The position numbers and the translations under genes are program-made. 42,288 nt of DNA from JAQIBY01 sp046546095 (GTDB taxonomy: Bacteria > Bacteroidota > Bacteroidia > Bacteroidales > ML635J-15), in the NCBI GenBank assembly GCA_046546095.1, contig JBKGYK010000018.1, forward strand, positions 1 to 42,288, written 5' to 3'. The notes under the pieces are model-generated. The model saw only the letters and a program-made list of their open reading frames with translations. It did no database searches and was not told the origin of the DNA. Of the stretch, positions 26,389 to 34,581 are shown in pieces. Each line of letters opens with the position of its first letter. Position 1 is the first letter of the stretch.

Positions 26389-28614
26389 ATGAATAAACTT
26401 AGTAAAGAAGAAAAGCTAAATATAGAAAGTCAGTTTGACAAGATACTGAACCTTTGTGTGCGTTGCCGTAGTGCTGAAGAAAAGGAGAAGGTACGCAAAG
26501 CCTTTGATCTTGCGGTGAAAGCCCATGCCAGCATGCGTCGCAAATCCGGTGAACCTTACATCATGCATCCCATAGCCGTGGCAAAAATTGTTGCCGGCGA
26601 AATGGAGCTGGGTGTGAAATCGGTTATTTGTGCTCTGTTGCATGATGTGGTAGAGGATACGGATTATACCCTGTCTGATATTGATGATATGTTTGGGCGT
26701 ACCATTGCCAACATCATTGACGGCCTGACGAAAATTTCCCATGTGCTTGATAAAGATGCTTCCCTGCAGGCTGAGAATTTTCGTAAAATGTTGCTTACAC
26801 TCTCCGAAGATGTCAGGGTGATTTTTATTAAGCTTGCTGACCGGCTGCATAACATGCGTACACTAGATGCCATGCCGGAGTTTAAGCAAATCAAAATTGC
26901 CGGGGAGACACTCTATCTGTATGCACCTTTGGCTCATCGCCTGGGCTTATACAACATCAAAACCGAGCTTGAAGACCTTGCTCTGAAATATGAGCATCCT
27001 CTTATATACAATTCTATCCTCGAAAAAGTCAGAGAAAGTGAAGGAGAGCGCAATGAATACATCGAAACCTTTATTTCTCCCTTAGAGAGAAAACTGAAAG
27101 ATCATCAGTTCGAGTGTTCCATATCGGGCCGCCCCAAAAGTATTTACAGCATCTACAATAAAATGCAAAAAAAAGATGTGCCTTTTGAGGAAATCTATGA
27201 CATATTTGCTATCCGCATCGTGTTTAAACCCAAGGAGCACATGCCGGAAAAAGCCCAGTGCTGGAATATATATTCCCTTATCACAGACATCTATCAGCCG
27301 AATCCCGACCGCCTGCGCGACTGGGTGAGTACGCCAAAAGCCAATGGCTATGAAGCTTTGCATACAACTGTTATGGGACCAGGCGGACGCTGGGTTGAGG
27401 TGCAGATTCGTTCGCAGCGGATGAATGACATTGCCGAAAGGGGATATGCTGCCCACTGGAAATACAAAGATGAAAAGGATGATGAGACACAACTGGACAA
27501 ATGGCTTCAAAGAATCAGGCAACATCTGGAAGCACCATCTTCGGATGCACTTGACTTTCTGGATGAATTCAAATTGAATCTTTTTTCATCGGAAATTTAT
27601 GTTTTTACACCAAAAGGAGAACTGAAACGTGTGCCAAAAGGTTCCACGGCACTGGATTTTGCCTATGATATTCATACTGAGGTAGGAGATAAAGCCATTG
27701 GTGCCAAAGTAAACCACAAACTTGTACCCCTGAGCCAAAGACTCCGCTCGGGTGATCAGGTGGAAATACTTACATCCGACAAGCAAAGTCCGAAAAGCGA
27801 ATGGCTCGATTTTGCCATCACAGGAAAAGCCAAAACAAAAATCCGGTCTTCACTGAAAGAAGAGCGCAGGGAATCCATCAACAAAGGACAAAAGAAATTT
27901 CTTGAAGTCATTCGTGGCCTCAGTTATCCACTGGATTATACTTCATTCAAAAGGTTGCGTGAGCGTCTGGATGTACACAATAAAGAAGAGTTTTACCGCC
28001 GCATTGGCTCAGGGATAATCAGTGCTGAAGATATTGAAAAACGGCTACCCGGTAAGCGACGCAGCACCTGGGGCAGATACTGGCGACTGCAGTTTGGTAA
28101 GTCTTCCGAAAAATCCAAAGAAAAATCAACTCCAAAGGATGACAGAAGCGGAAAGAAACTCGTTATCAAGGAAAATGAATCGGAACAAAACTACAAACTT
28201 GCCAATTGCTGCAATCCTATCCCGGGAGATGACGTGGTAGGTTTTCTCAATTCCGGTGATGTGGTGATGGTACACAAAAAAAACTGTCCCAATGCCATTG
28301 ACCTGATGGCAACATTTGGCGATAGAATTATTGAAGTGGATTGGAAAGTGCAGAAGATTCTCAGCTTTCCGGTACGTATTAATCTTGAAGGCATAGATGA
28401 TATCGGGATGGTGTATCGCATTACCCAGGTGATATCAACTGAGGCCGATGTGAACATGAAATCTGTTAGTTTCAATACAGATGATGGTATATTTTCAGGG
28501 CAGATTGATTTGTTTGTGCACAATGCCAATGACCTGGAAGATCTGCTCAGGCGATTGCGTAAAATTAAGGGTATTAATAAAGTTTACAGAACACAGGATA
28601 AAGCACAGTCATGA
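26389..28614 (+). CDS. rel: Bifunctional (p)ppGpp synthetase/hydrolase, Rel/SpoT family
   Basis: This 741-aa protein makes and degrades the stringent-response alarmone. The order is: HD hydrolase domain (H85-D86 in LLHDVVED, HPIAVAKI before it), synthetase domain (RPKSIYSIYNKM, DIFAIRIVF, YEALHTTV), TGS domain at about 400-462 (IYVFTPKGELKRVPKGST), a conserved-Cys region (LANCCNPIPGDDVVGF) and a C-terminal ACT/RRM domain (RINLEGIDDIGMVYRITQV). The HD and synthetase motifs look intact, so both activities are expected. It is long Rel-like and full length. The last 4 bp overlap the next gene (ATGA), which indicates coupling. Confidence 0.96.
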   Translation: MNKLSKEEKLNIESQFDKILNLCVRCRSAEEKEKVRKAFDLAVKAHASMRRKSGEPYIMHPIAVAKIVAGEMELGVKSVICALLHDVVEDTDYTLSDIDDMFGRTIANIIDGLTKISHVLDKDASLQAENFRKMLLTLSEDVRVIFIKLADRLHNMRTLDAMPEFKQIKIAGETLYLYAPLAHRLGLYNIKTELEDLALKYEHPLIYNSILEKVRESEGERNEYIETFISPLERKLKDHQFECSISGRPKSIYSIYNKMQKKDVPFEEIYDIFAIRIVFKPKEHMPEKAQCWNIYSLITDIYQPNPDRLRDWVSTPKANGYEALHTTVMGPGGRWVEVQIRSQRMNDIAERGYAAHWKYKDEKDDETQLDKWLQRIRQHLEAPSSDALDFLDEFKLNLFSSEIYVFTPKGELKRVPKGSTALDFAYDIHTEVGDKAIGAKVNHKLVPLSQRLRSGDQVEILTSDKQSPKSEWLDFAITGKAKTKIRSSLKEERRESINKGQKKFLEVIRGLSYPLDYTSFKRLRERLDVHNKEEFYRRIGSGIISAEDIEKRLPGKRRSTWGRYWRLQFGKSSEKSKEKSTPKDDRSGKKLVIKENESEQNYKLANCCNPIPGDDVVGFLNSGDVVMVHKKNCPNAIDLMATFGDRIIEVDWKVQKILSFPVRINLEGIDDIGMVYRITQVISTEADVNMKSVSFNTDDGIFSGQIDLFVHNANDLEDLLRRLRKIKGINKVYRTQDKAQS

Positions 28615-29489
28615 AAGATAGTGAAGTAAAAGCACTGATCAATCTCCTGGATGACCCGGATGAAAGCATTTTCGAAAATGTCAATGCCAAGTTGCTGGGT
28701 GCCGGAGAAGATATTTTGCCACTGCTGGAGGCACGCTATGGCCTGGATGACAATCCTGTCATGAATGAACGTCTGGAAAAACTCATGGAGGACCTCAAAA
28801 ATCAGAATTTCTTTACGGATTTTCGCTCCTGGTGGTATAATGAGAATGAAGGACAACTCCTGCACGGCTTATACTATGTCAACAGCCTCTATTATCCTGA
28901 TACCGGATTTTATGAATTTAAGGAGAAAATGGAAAAACTCCGGCGTAAAATATGGCTGGAGATGAAAGAAAATCAGACTGGATTTGAAGCCATTAAAATT
29001 ATGAACCGCTACATCTATATTGTTTCTGGTTTTGGAGTACAATCCAGTAAGCAAAAGGACACCGCCGGTCTTTTCCCTGAATATATTTTTACCAACAGAA
29101 AAGTATCGCCTTTTCCCTTTGTCGGCCTGTACTGTTTGATTGCAGATAGCCTGGATCTCCCGGTTTACCCTGTGTATCTGCCCGGCCTGCTGGTGATGGC
29201 ATACAAAAACAAAGAAGTGGCACGGGCCGCCTATGGAGAGGAATCTTCCGGAGTATTGTTTTATATCAATCCATATGATGCCGGGAGTTTCCTTGGACGA
29301 AAAGCCCTGGATTATGTGGTGGAACAACGGGAGATCCCTGCCGAACCGGAACATTTTACACCAATATCATACCGTAACTTTATCCATAAATACCTCCGAT
29401 ACCTCTGGGATTTGAACGTGTTTTCACCAGATAACAGGGCATACGACCGTCTTGAAGAAATGCTCATGATCGTGAGAGGGGAGGACTAA
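28611..29489 (+). CDS. SirB1-like transglutaminase-fold protein, possibly inactive
   Basis: This 292-aa protein has no signal peptide. The C-terminal part resembles the Transglut_core2/SirB1 family: FPFVGLYCLIADSLDLPVYP, then LPGLLVMAY and VLFYINPYDAG. The typical SirB1 motif has FPGHFLV; here the His position is Leu (LPGLLVM), so a catalytic role is doubtful. The N-terminal half is charged and helical (ALINLLDDPDESIFENV), as in HEAT-like leaders of this family. It overlaps rel by 4 bp and is cotranslated with it. The function is unknown; many Bacteroidota carry a homologue near rel. Confidence 0.8.
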   Translation: MKDSEVKALINLLDDPDESIFENVNAKLLGAGEDILPLLEARYGLDDNPVMNERLEKLMEDLKNQNFFTDFRSWWYNENEGQLLHGLYYVNSLYYPDTGFYEFKEKMEKLRRKIWLEMKENQTGFEAIKIMNRYIYIVSGFGVQSSKQKDTAGLFPEYIFTNRKVSPFPFVGLYCLIADSLDLPVYPVYLPGLLVMAYKNKEVARAAYGEESSGVLFYINPYDAGSFLGRKALDYVVEQREIPAEPEHFTPISYRNFIHKYLRYLWDLNVFSPDNRAYDRLEEMLMIVRGED

Positions 29490-29596
29490 GACTTCTTATC
29501 CCCGTTAATAACTCACGATAATCTGTTACAAACTTTTCTCACTTTTTGTTCTTTTATATGCAAAACTGTCATTCCTTTGTAAAAAAGTGGTAAAGT

Positions 29597-30379
29597 ATGG
29601 ATGAACGTCTGACGGAATTTAAACGCCTGCTGGACATCATGGATGAACTGCGGGAAAAGTGTCCCTGGGACAGCAAGCAAACACTGGAGTCACTGCGAAC
29701 TCTGACAATAGAGGAAACCTATGAGCTTGCCGATGCCATCATTGATGAGGATTTGGGTGAGATAAAAAAGGAGCTTGGGGATTTGCTGCTGCATATCGTT
29801 TTTTATGCAAAAATCGGTTCTGAAAAAGGAGCTTTTGATATTGCAGATGTGATGAAAGGCATCAGCGAAAAACTGATTTTCCGCCATCCGCATATTTTCA
29901 GTGATACCAAAGTGAAAAATGCCACTGAGGTGGAGGAAAACTGGGAGCAGATTAAGCTGAAAGAAAAAGGAGGCAACAAACGTGTTCTGGGTGGTGTACC
30001 ACGCTCGCTGCCGGCTATGGTGAAAGCCTATCGCATGCAGGATAAAGCCCGTGCTGTAGGTTTCGACTGGGAAGAGAACAATCAGGTGTGGGATAAAATA
30101 CGGGAAGAAATGCAGGAGCTGCAGGAAGCTGTGGATGCTCAGGATCTGCAGGAAGTGGAAAATGAATTTGGTGATTTTATTTTTTCTGTGATCAATGCAG
30201 CCCGCCTGTATGGCGTGAATCCTGAAAACGCACTGGAACGTACAAACAAAAAATTCCGCTTTCGTTTCAATCATCTCGAAGATATTTCCAGACAAAGCGA
30301 TAAGCCCCTGAAAAAAATGAGCCTGGATGAAATGGATGCAATCTGGAATGAAGCAAAAAAAATGAAACAGGATGAATGA
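29597..30379 (+). CDS. mazG: MazG nucleoside triphosphate pyrophosphohydrolase
   Basis: This 260-aa cytoplasmic all-alpha NTP pyrophosphatase hydrolyses (d)NTPs to monophosphates and removes non-canonical nucleotides. It has two MazG repeats: KCPWDSKQTLESL, then EETYELADAI and EIKKELGDLLLHIVF in the first, and EEMQELQEA with EVENEFGDFIFSVIN in the second. The ExxE-12-ExxD metal ligands are visible in both. The length is normal. It is separated from the previous gene by 107 bp and overlaps the glycosyltransferase gene by 8 bp. The E. coli relA-mazEF-mazG neighbourhood is similar, but no toxin-antitoxin pair is present here. Confidence 0.96.
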   Translation: MDERLTEFKRLLDIMDELREKCPWDSKQTLESLRTLTIEETYELADAIIDEDLGEIKKELGDLLLHIVFYAKIGSEKGAFDIADVMKGISEKLIFRHPHIFSDTKVKNATEVEENWEQIKLKEKGGNKRVLGGVPRSLPAMVKAYRMQDKARAVGFDWEENNQVWDKIREEMQELQEAVDAQDLQEVENEFGDFIFSVINAARLYGVNPENALERTNKKFRFRFNHLEDISRQSDKPLKKMSLDEMDAIWNEAKKMKQDE

Positions 30380-31502
30380 CATGCTTTTTTGGGCGTTTGC
30401 CGGCCTGGCAGCCTTTGTTGTGATCGTTCGCCTGTTTTTCTGGCTGCTGATACTGCCGGCATGGTGGAAAAAAGGCAGAAAAGATGCTGACAACAGCAAT
30501 CTGCCACCTCTCTCGGTAGTTATTGCAGCCCGTAACGAAGCTGATAATCTGGAGAAATTTCTTCCCTCCGTTCTACAGCAGGATTATCCCGATTTTCAGG
30601 TGGTGGTAGTGGACGACTGTTCGGAAGATGAAAGCCGGGATGTGCTCTCCGTACTTGAAAGTCGGTATCCCAACCTATACGTTACCTGGGTGCCGCAGGG
30701 AGGACATTTCCGCCGGGGGAAAAAGCTTGCTCTCAGTATTGGCATTAAAGCTGCTCAGCACGAACACCTGGTTTTTACCGATGCAGATTGTTATCCGGCC
30801 TCAGACCAGTGGCTCAGGCACATGGCATCAGGATTTTCTGAAAAGAAAGATATTGTGCTGGGCATGGGAACATACAAACGCAAAAAATCATTTCTCAATG
30901 CACTGATTCATTACGATACCACGCTGATTGCCATGATGTACGCTGGCATGGCCATTCGCCTGAAACCTTATATGGGCGTTGGGCGCAACCTGGCCTATAA
31001 AAAATCCTTCTGGCTCGAAAAAGGTGGTTTCCGTGGCTTTTCTGATGCCATCTCCGGCGATGATGACCTGTTTATTAACGCATATGCAAAACGGAAAAAC
31101 ACAAGTGTTGTGTTTCATCCGCAGGCCAAAACCATATCACTACCTGCAGAATCATTTCGCCAGTGGCGCCGGCAGAAAATCAGACATCTGAGCAGCAGTA
31201 AACGATATGCCGGCTGGCAATCCGGCCTCCTGCTGGCTGAACCAATATCCAGAGCCATGACACCATTTGTCCTGCTTACAGTCTGTTTGCTAATGCCGGT
31301 AAAAGAAATCCTGATAAGCATGGCTGGTTTGTATCTGCTGCTGAAGCTTATACAGTTTTTTGTTTTGTGTAAAAGCCTGAAAATGACAAATGAAAGCAGA
31401 TCATGCTGTTTTTACCCGCTGATTGACATTTTTTTACAGTTGATTTATATTATATTTGCCATTGGCAGAATGCGGTCCGATAAAAAGAATGTATGGAAGT
31501 AA
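30372..31502 (+). CDS. Membrane-bound family 2 glycosyltransferase
   Basis: This 376-aa protein has one N-terminal membrane helix (FAGLAAFVVIVRLFFWLLIL), a GT-A catalytic domain and two or three C-terminal helices. Catalytic motifs are VVIAARNEADNLE, VVVVDDCSEDES, the DxD-type FTDADC, the acceptor-side SGDDDLFIN and the QxxRW-like RQWRRQK. Chain-synthesising or lipid-sugar GT2 enzymes have this layout. The substrate is unknown. It overlaps mazG by 8 bp and the ECF sigma gene by 10 bp. A second ATG at 30381 could also be the start. Confidence 0.9.
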   Translation: MNDMLFWAFAGLAAFVVIVRLFFWLLILPAWWKKGRKDADNSNLPPLSVVIAARNEADNLEKFLPSVLQQDYPDFQVVVVDDCSEDESRDVLSVLESRYPNLYVTWVPQGGHFRRGKKLALSIGIKAAQHEHLVFTDADCYPASDQWLRHMASGFSEKKDIVLGMGTYKRKKSFLNALIHYDTTLIAMMYAGMAIRLKPYMGVGRNLAYKKSFWLEKGGFRGFSDAISGDDDLFINAYAKRKNTSVVFHPQAKTISLPAESFRQWRRQKIRHLSSSKRYAGWQSGLLLAEPISRAMTPFVLLTVCLLMPVKEILISMAGLYLLLKLIQFFVLCKSLKMTNESRSCCFYPLIDIFLQLIYIIFAIGRMRSDKKNVWK

Positions 31503-32098
31503 ATCAGAATTTATCCGATAAGGCAAAATACGATTATGAACTGGTCAAAAAGGCCATTTCAGGTGATGATGCTGCCTATGCTGAATTGCTTGAACGCTAC
31601 CGGGATACCATATATTTTATGCTCCTTAAAAAAGTCAACAGTGACATCGATGCAGAAGACCTGACCATCGAGGCTTTTGGGAAAGCCTTTAAACATCTGG
31701 ACAAATATAACCCTACTTTTGCCTTCAGTACCTGGCTGTTCAAAATTGCCAACAACAATTGCGTGGATTTCCTGCGTAAGCAAAAGCATAAACATTACTC
31801 ACTGGATTCAAAGTTGCATGAAGACGATGAGAGTGATGCATCCTATGATATTGCCAGTCGATTGCTTGATCCGGAAGAGCGCCTGATTAAGAATCAAAAA
31901 GCCGATTTGCTTAAAGATGTTGTCAGACAGTTGAAACCCAGATACAGCAATCTGATCCGACTAAGATACTACAAGGAAATGAGTTATCAGGAAATCTCCG
32001 AAGAAATGGATATTCCCCTGGGTACAGTCAAAGCTCAGTTGTATCGTTCACGTGAATTGCTGCGGTCAATGCTTAAAACAGATGCCAAAAACCTATAG
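31493..32098 (+). CDS. ECF-type RNA polymerase sigma factor
   Basis: This 201-aa protein has region 2 at about 25-95 (YAELLERYRDTIYFML, DAEDLTIEAFGKAF, FSTWLFKIANNNCVDFLRK) and region 4 at about 145-190 (LRYYKEMSYQEISEEM, LGTVKAQLYRSRELL). It lacks regions 1 and 3, as in the extracytoplasmic-function group. A non-conserved acidic linker joins the two regions. No anti-sigma gene follows: the next gene is rsmG, 4 bp downstream. It may therefore be a constitutive or growth-related ECF factor. Its start lies inside the end of the glycosyltransferase gene. Confidence 0.93.
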   Translation: MEVNQNLSDKAKYDYELVKKAISGDDAAYAELLERYRDTIYFMLLKKVNSDIDAEDLTIEAFGKAFKHLDKYNPTFAFSTWLFKIANNNCVDFLRKQKHKHYSLDSKLHEDDESDASYDIASRLLDPEERLIKNQKADLLKDVVRQLKPRYSNLIRLRYYKEMSYQEISEEMDIPLGTVKAQLYRSRELLRSMLKTDAKNL

Positions 32099-32102
32099 CT
32101 TC

Positions 32103-32723
32103 ATGGAGCAAATTCTTGCTAATTTTCCCGGATTATCCGACAGGCAGATAGATATATTTTCAAGAATGAAACCGGTTTTTTTGGACTGGAATGCCAGAAT
32201 AAATCTCATTTCCAGAAAGGATGAGGATGCCTTTTATACCCATCATGTTCTGCATTCATTGGCCATTGCAAAGATGATACAATTTCCGGATGATGCTGAA
32301 ATTATCGATATCGGTGCAGGTGGTGGTTTTCCTGCCATGCCGTTGGCCGTGATGTTTCCAAATGCCCGCTTTACCCTGCTGGATTCCATCCGTAAAAAAA
32401 TGACCGCCGCAGAATCCATAGCTACAGAGCTGGGTATTAACAATCTGGCTTTTGTTAATGAACGAGCGGAAAAACACAAAGGAGATTATCACTATATCAT
32501 AGCCAGAGCCGTGGCTGCTTTTCCCAGATTTTTTGCACAAACCAGACACCTGCTTAAAACGCATCCCGAAATGTCAGGGCAGGGCATTTATTACCTTAAA
32601 GGAGGTGAGCTTAGCAAGGAGCTTAAAGGCTTTCAGAATATCAGACAGGCAGAAATTCAACACTGGTTTGACCACCCGTTTTTCGAAACAAAAAAAATTG
32701 TCTATATGCCTTATGCAAAATAA
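32103..32723 (+). CDS. rsmG: RsmG, 16S rRNA m7G527 methyltransferase
   Basis: This 206-aa protein (GidB family) methylates N7 of G527 in 16S rRNA. The Rossmann SAM site is visible as IIDIGAGGGFPAMPLAVMFP, with TLLDSIRKK after it and ARAVAAFPRF as the later conserved strand. The early region has FLDWNARINLISRKDED and THHVLHSLAIA, both family signatures. The frame is open from 32052, but the first family-like residue is the Met at 32103 (MEQILANFPG), 4 bp after the sigma gene stop, so I use that start. It is the last gene of the mazG-GT2-sigma-rsmG group. Confidence 0.95.
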   Translation: MEQILANFPGLSDRQIDIFSRMKPVFLDWNARINLISRKDEDAFYTHHVLHSLAIAKMIQFPDDAEIIDIGAGGGFPAMPLAVMFPNARFTLLDSIRKKMTAAESIATELGINNLAFVNERAEKHKGDYHYIIARAVAAFPRFFAQTRHLLKTHPEMSGQGIYYLKGGELSKELKGFQNIRQAEIQHWFDHPFFETKKIVYMPYAK

Positions 32724-32734
32724 TTTGATTTAGA

Positions 32735-32766
32735 TTTGTTACTTGAAACAAATCATGTTATTTTTG
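32735..32766 (+). promoter_or_regulatory. rpmH promoter, TTTG-20-TATTTTTG
   Basis: TTTG at 32735-32738 and TATTTTTG at 32759-32766 are separated by 20 nt, matching the Bacteroidota housekeeping consensus. It begins 12 nt after the rsmG stop and gives a leader of about 40 nt. Confidence 0.75.
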
Positions 32767-32810
32767 CACCCTTATTAAAAACGAAGTAAAACGATTAAAA
32801 GCATAACATA

Positions 32811-32978
32811 ATGAAACGTACATTTCAGCCCTCAGTAAGAAAGAGAAATAATAAACATGGTTTCAAAAAACGCATGTCAAGTAAAAACGGTCGTAAAGTA
32901 TTGGCAAGAAGAAGGGCGAAAGGACGCAAAAAAGTGTCTGTTTCAAGCGAATTTCGTCCAAGAAGAAGCAAGCAATAA
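32811..32978 (+). CDS. rpmH: Ribosomal protein L34
   Basis: The 55-residue product begins MKRTFQPSVRKRNNKHGFKK and continues with RMSSKNGRKVLARRRAKGRK, the universal L34 signature; it is a component of the large ribosomal subunit. The protein is strongly basic and slightly extended at its C-terminus (VSVSSEFRPRRSKQ). It stands alone between a well-formed promoter and a hairpin terminator. The usual partner rnpA is not next to it. Confidence 0.98.
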   Translation: MKRTFQPSVRKRNNKHGFKKRMSSKNGRKVLARRRAKGRKKVSVSSEFRPRRSKQ

Positions 32979-33016
32979 GATAATCTTCTTGTATGAGAAG
33001 TTGTAATATATTGTAA

Positions 33017-33038
33017 GGGAGCTCATTGCTCCCTTTTT
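33017..33038 (+). terminator. rpmH rho-independent terminator
   Basis: GGGAGC (33017-33022) pairs with GCTCCC (33028-33033) around a 5-nt loop, followed by TTTTT. It lies 39 nt after the rpmH stop. Confidence 0.85.
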
Positions 33039-33087
33039 CGTTTTGGTATAAAAATTGTATGGTTCAGGTATATTTAATAAAAAGTTG

Positions 33088-33095
33088 TACATTTG
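33088..33095 (+). promoter_or_regulatory. TACATTTG -7 box before the barrel protein gene
   Basis: TACATTTG fits TAnnTTTG and lies 23 nt before the ATG at 33119. The -33 element is weak. Confidence 0.45.
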
Positions 33096-33118
33096 TGTAA
33101 ACATTAAAACCAAACATT

Positions 33119-33955
33119 ATGAGAAAAATTGCTTTAATTATGATTGCTTTGCTGGGCTTTGCATTGAGTATGCAGGCTCAGGAAAAAGAAGACTTCATGT
33201 CTAAACGTGGTGTTTATATCCTGCCCGAAAGCGGAGATATCGGACTTGGCTTCGATGCCGTACCCTTCTTTAATTACCTTGGAAATATGGCCAATGCGAA
33301 TGTAAGTAACAGCGTAGATGTCGATTATATCAGAAGCCAGGCCATAGTAGGTAAGTATTACCTGGAAGATGATGCTGCTATACGTGGTGAACTTCGTTTG
33401 GGTTTTAACAATTTTAAAGACAAAGAATTTGTCATGAAGGATTCAGAAATTCCTAATCCTGACGAATTGGTGGAAGACATTATGAAAAATGTACAGACCA
33501 ACATTCACCTTGGTGCCGGTTATGAAATGCGTCGTGGTTCCGGTCGCGTGCAGGGATATTTTGGTGGTATGGTGATATTTAATTACTCCCAGTCCAACAT
33601 CAGCTATGACTATGGTAATCCCATCACCTCAGACTTTAACAGTCCACGGACAACAAACTTTGGTGGCAACCTTACCCCCGATGGTCGTGTTCTGGAAGAG
33701 AAAAATCTGGTCAACATGGGTATTGGCCTTCGTGGATTTATTGGTGTAGAATATTTCTTTGCCCCCAAGATTTCCATTGGTGGTGAATTTGGCTGGGGCT
33801 TTGGTTACAATCAGCTAACCGGAGGAGAAACTGTCACAGAAGTATGGACAGGTGAAGAAGTTGAAGTAAATACAACAGATGTTGCTGTTGACAGCAATTT
33901 TGGTGTAGATACTGACAGAGCTATGGGCAATATCTTTCTGACTTTCCATTTTTAG
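33119..33955 (+). CDS. Outer-membrane beta-barrel protein
   Basis: This 278-aa protein has a signal peptide (MRKIALIMIALLGFALSMQA then QE). The mature part shows alternating strands and glycine/aromatic-rich turns typical of 8-stranded barrels (LGFDAVPFFNYLGN, HLGAGYEMRRGSG, GYFGGMVIFNYS, GIGLRGFIGVEYFF, IGGEFGWGFGYN). It ends in FLTFHF with a C-terminal Phe, the outer-membrane insertion signal. No enzymatic motif is seen. It is similar in layout to OmpW/OprF-type general porin-like proteins of Bacteroidota, but the ligand is unknown. The small lipoprotein gene follows after 60 bp. Confidence 0.88.
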   Translation: MRKIALIMIALLGFALSMQAQEKEDFMSKRGVYILPESGDIGLGFDAVPFFNYLGNMANANVSNSVDVDYIRSQAIVGKYYLEDDAAIRGELRLGFNNFKDKEFVMKDSEIPNPDELVEDIMKNVQTNIHLGAGYEMRRGSGRVQGYFGGMVIFNYSQSNISYDYGNPITSDFNSPRTTNFGGNLTPDGRVLEEKNLVNMGIGLRGFIGVEYFFAPKISIGGEFGWGFGYNQLTGGETVTEVWTGEEVEVNTTDVAVDSNFGVDTDRAMGNIFLTFHF

Positions 33956-34015
33956 TCAAAAACTCACAGTAATAATTAATAATAGTAGTCTATAACCTTA
34001 AAAAATCAAATCGAT

Positions 34016-34492
34016 ATGAAAAAATCACTTTCAATTATTCTCATGATCCTAGTAGGAGGTTTCTTTGCTTTCACCAGTTGTGATGACGAAGAAACTACTG
34101 ATCCGGGTACAAACCCAAAAGCTACACTGAAAGGAACTGTGTATGCAGAACTTGACCTTGACAACACCAGCGCAGAAACTGTACCTGCCGGGAAAAAGAT
34201 CATTTTCCGCATAAATGCTGAAGACCTCGTGCTTGATCCCGTATCTGGTTATACTTATCAGACACTGCAGTATGAAACTGAAACAGATTCTGATGGTAAT
34301 TACAGCATAGATTTGCCCACAGCTACACACCAGGCAGTTCCTGTTGAGGTGCAGGCTGTGTCTTTTGAGGCTCAACAAGCACAGACCGATGATTCATACA
34401 AGGATAAAGTATATGAACACGATGGAGGTTCAATGACAAGTTTGCGTGATTCTGAAGTTAGATATCTGGATATTGTTTATAGCGATATGTAA
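34016..34492 (+). CDS. Small lipoprotein with a CNA-B/transthyretin-like domain
   Basis: This 158-aa protein has a lipoprotein signal peptide ending in FAFTSC, so lipidation is predicted at Cys22. The acidic DDEE after the Cys fits the Bacteroidota export signal for surface lipoproteins. The rest has a beta-sandwich of the carboxypeptidase-regulatory-like type (ATLKGTVYAELDLDN, then ETDSDGNYSIDLPT). The function is unknown. It follows the barrel protein in the same direction and a strong terminator ends the unit, so the two may be expressed together. Confidence 0.8.
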   Translation: MKKSLSIILMILVGGFFAFTSCDDEETTDPGTNPKATLKGTVYAELDLDNTSAETVPAGKKIIFRINAEDLVLDPVSGYTYQTLQYETETDSDGNYSIDLPTATHQAVPVEVQAVSFEAQQAQTDDSYKDKVYEHDGGSMTSLRDSEVRYLDIVYSDM

Positions 34493-34518
34493 GAATCCAG
34501 TGAGAATGTATATACTAC

Positions 34519-34559
34519 AAAAAAGCCGCATCCTGATTTCAGAATGCGGCTTTTTTTTT
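34519..34559. terminator. Bidirectional terminator between the lipoprotein gene and rpoD
   Basis: GCCGCAT (34525-34531) pairs with ATGCGGC (34544-34550); an inner CTG/CAG stem extends the hairpin. An A-run precedes and a run of nine T follows, so it serves both converging genes. Confidence 0.9.
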
Positions 34560-34581
34560 CATTCCATTTAATAAAAGATTT

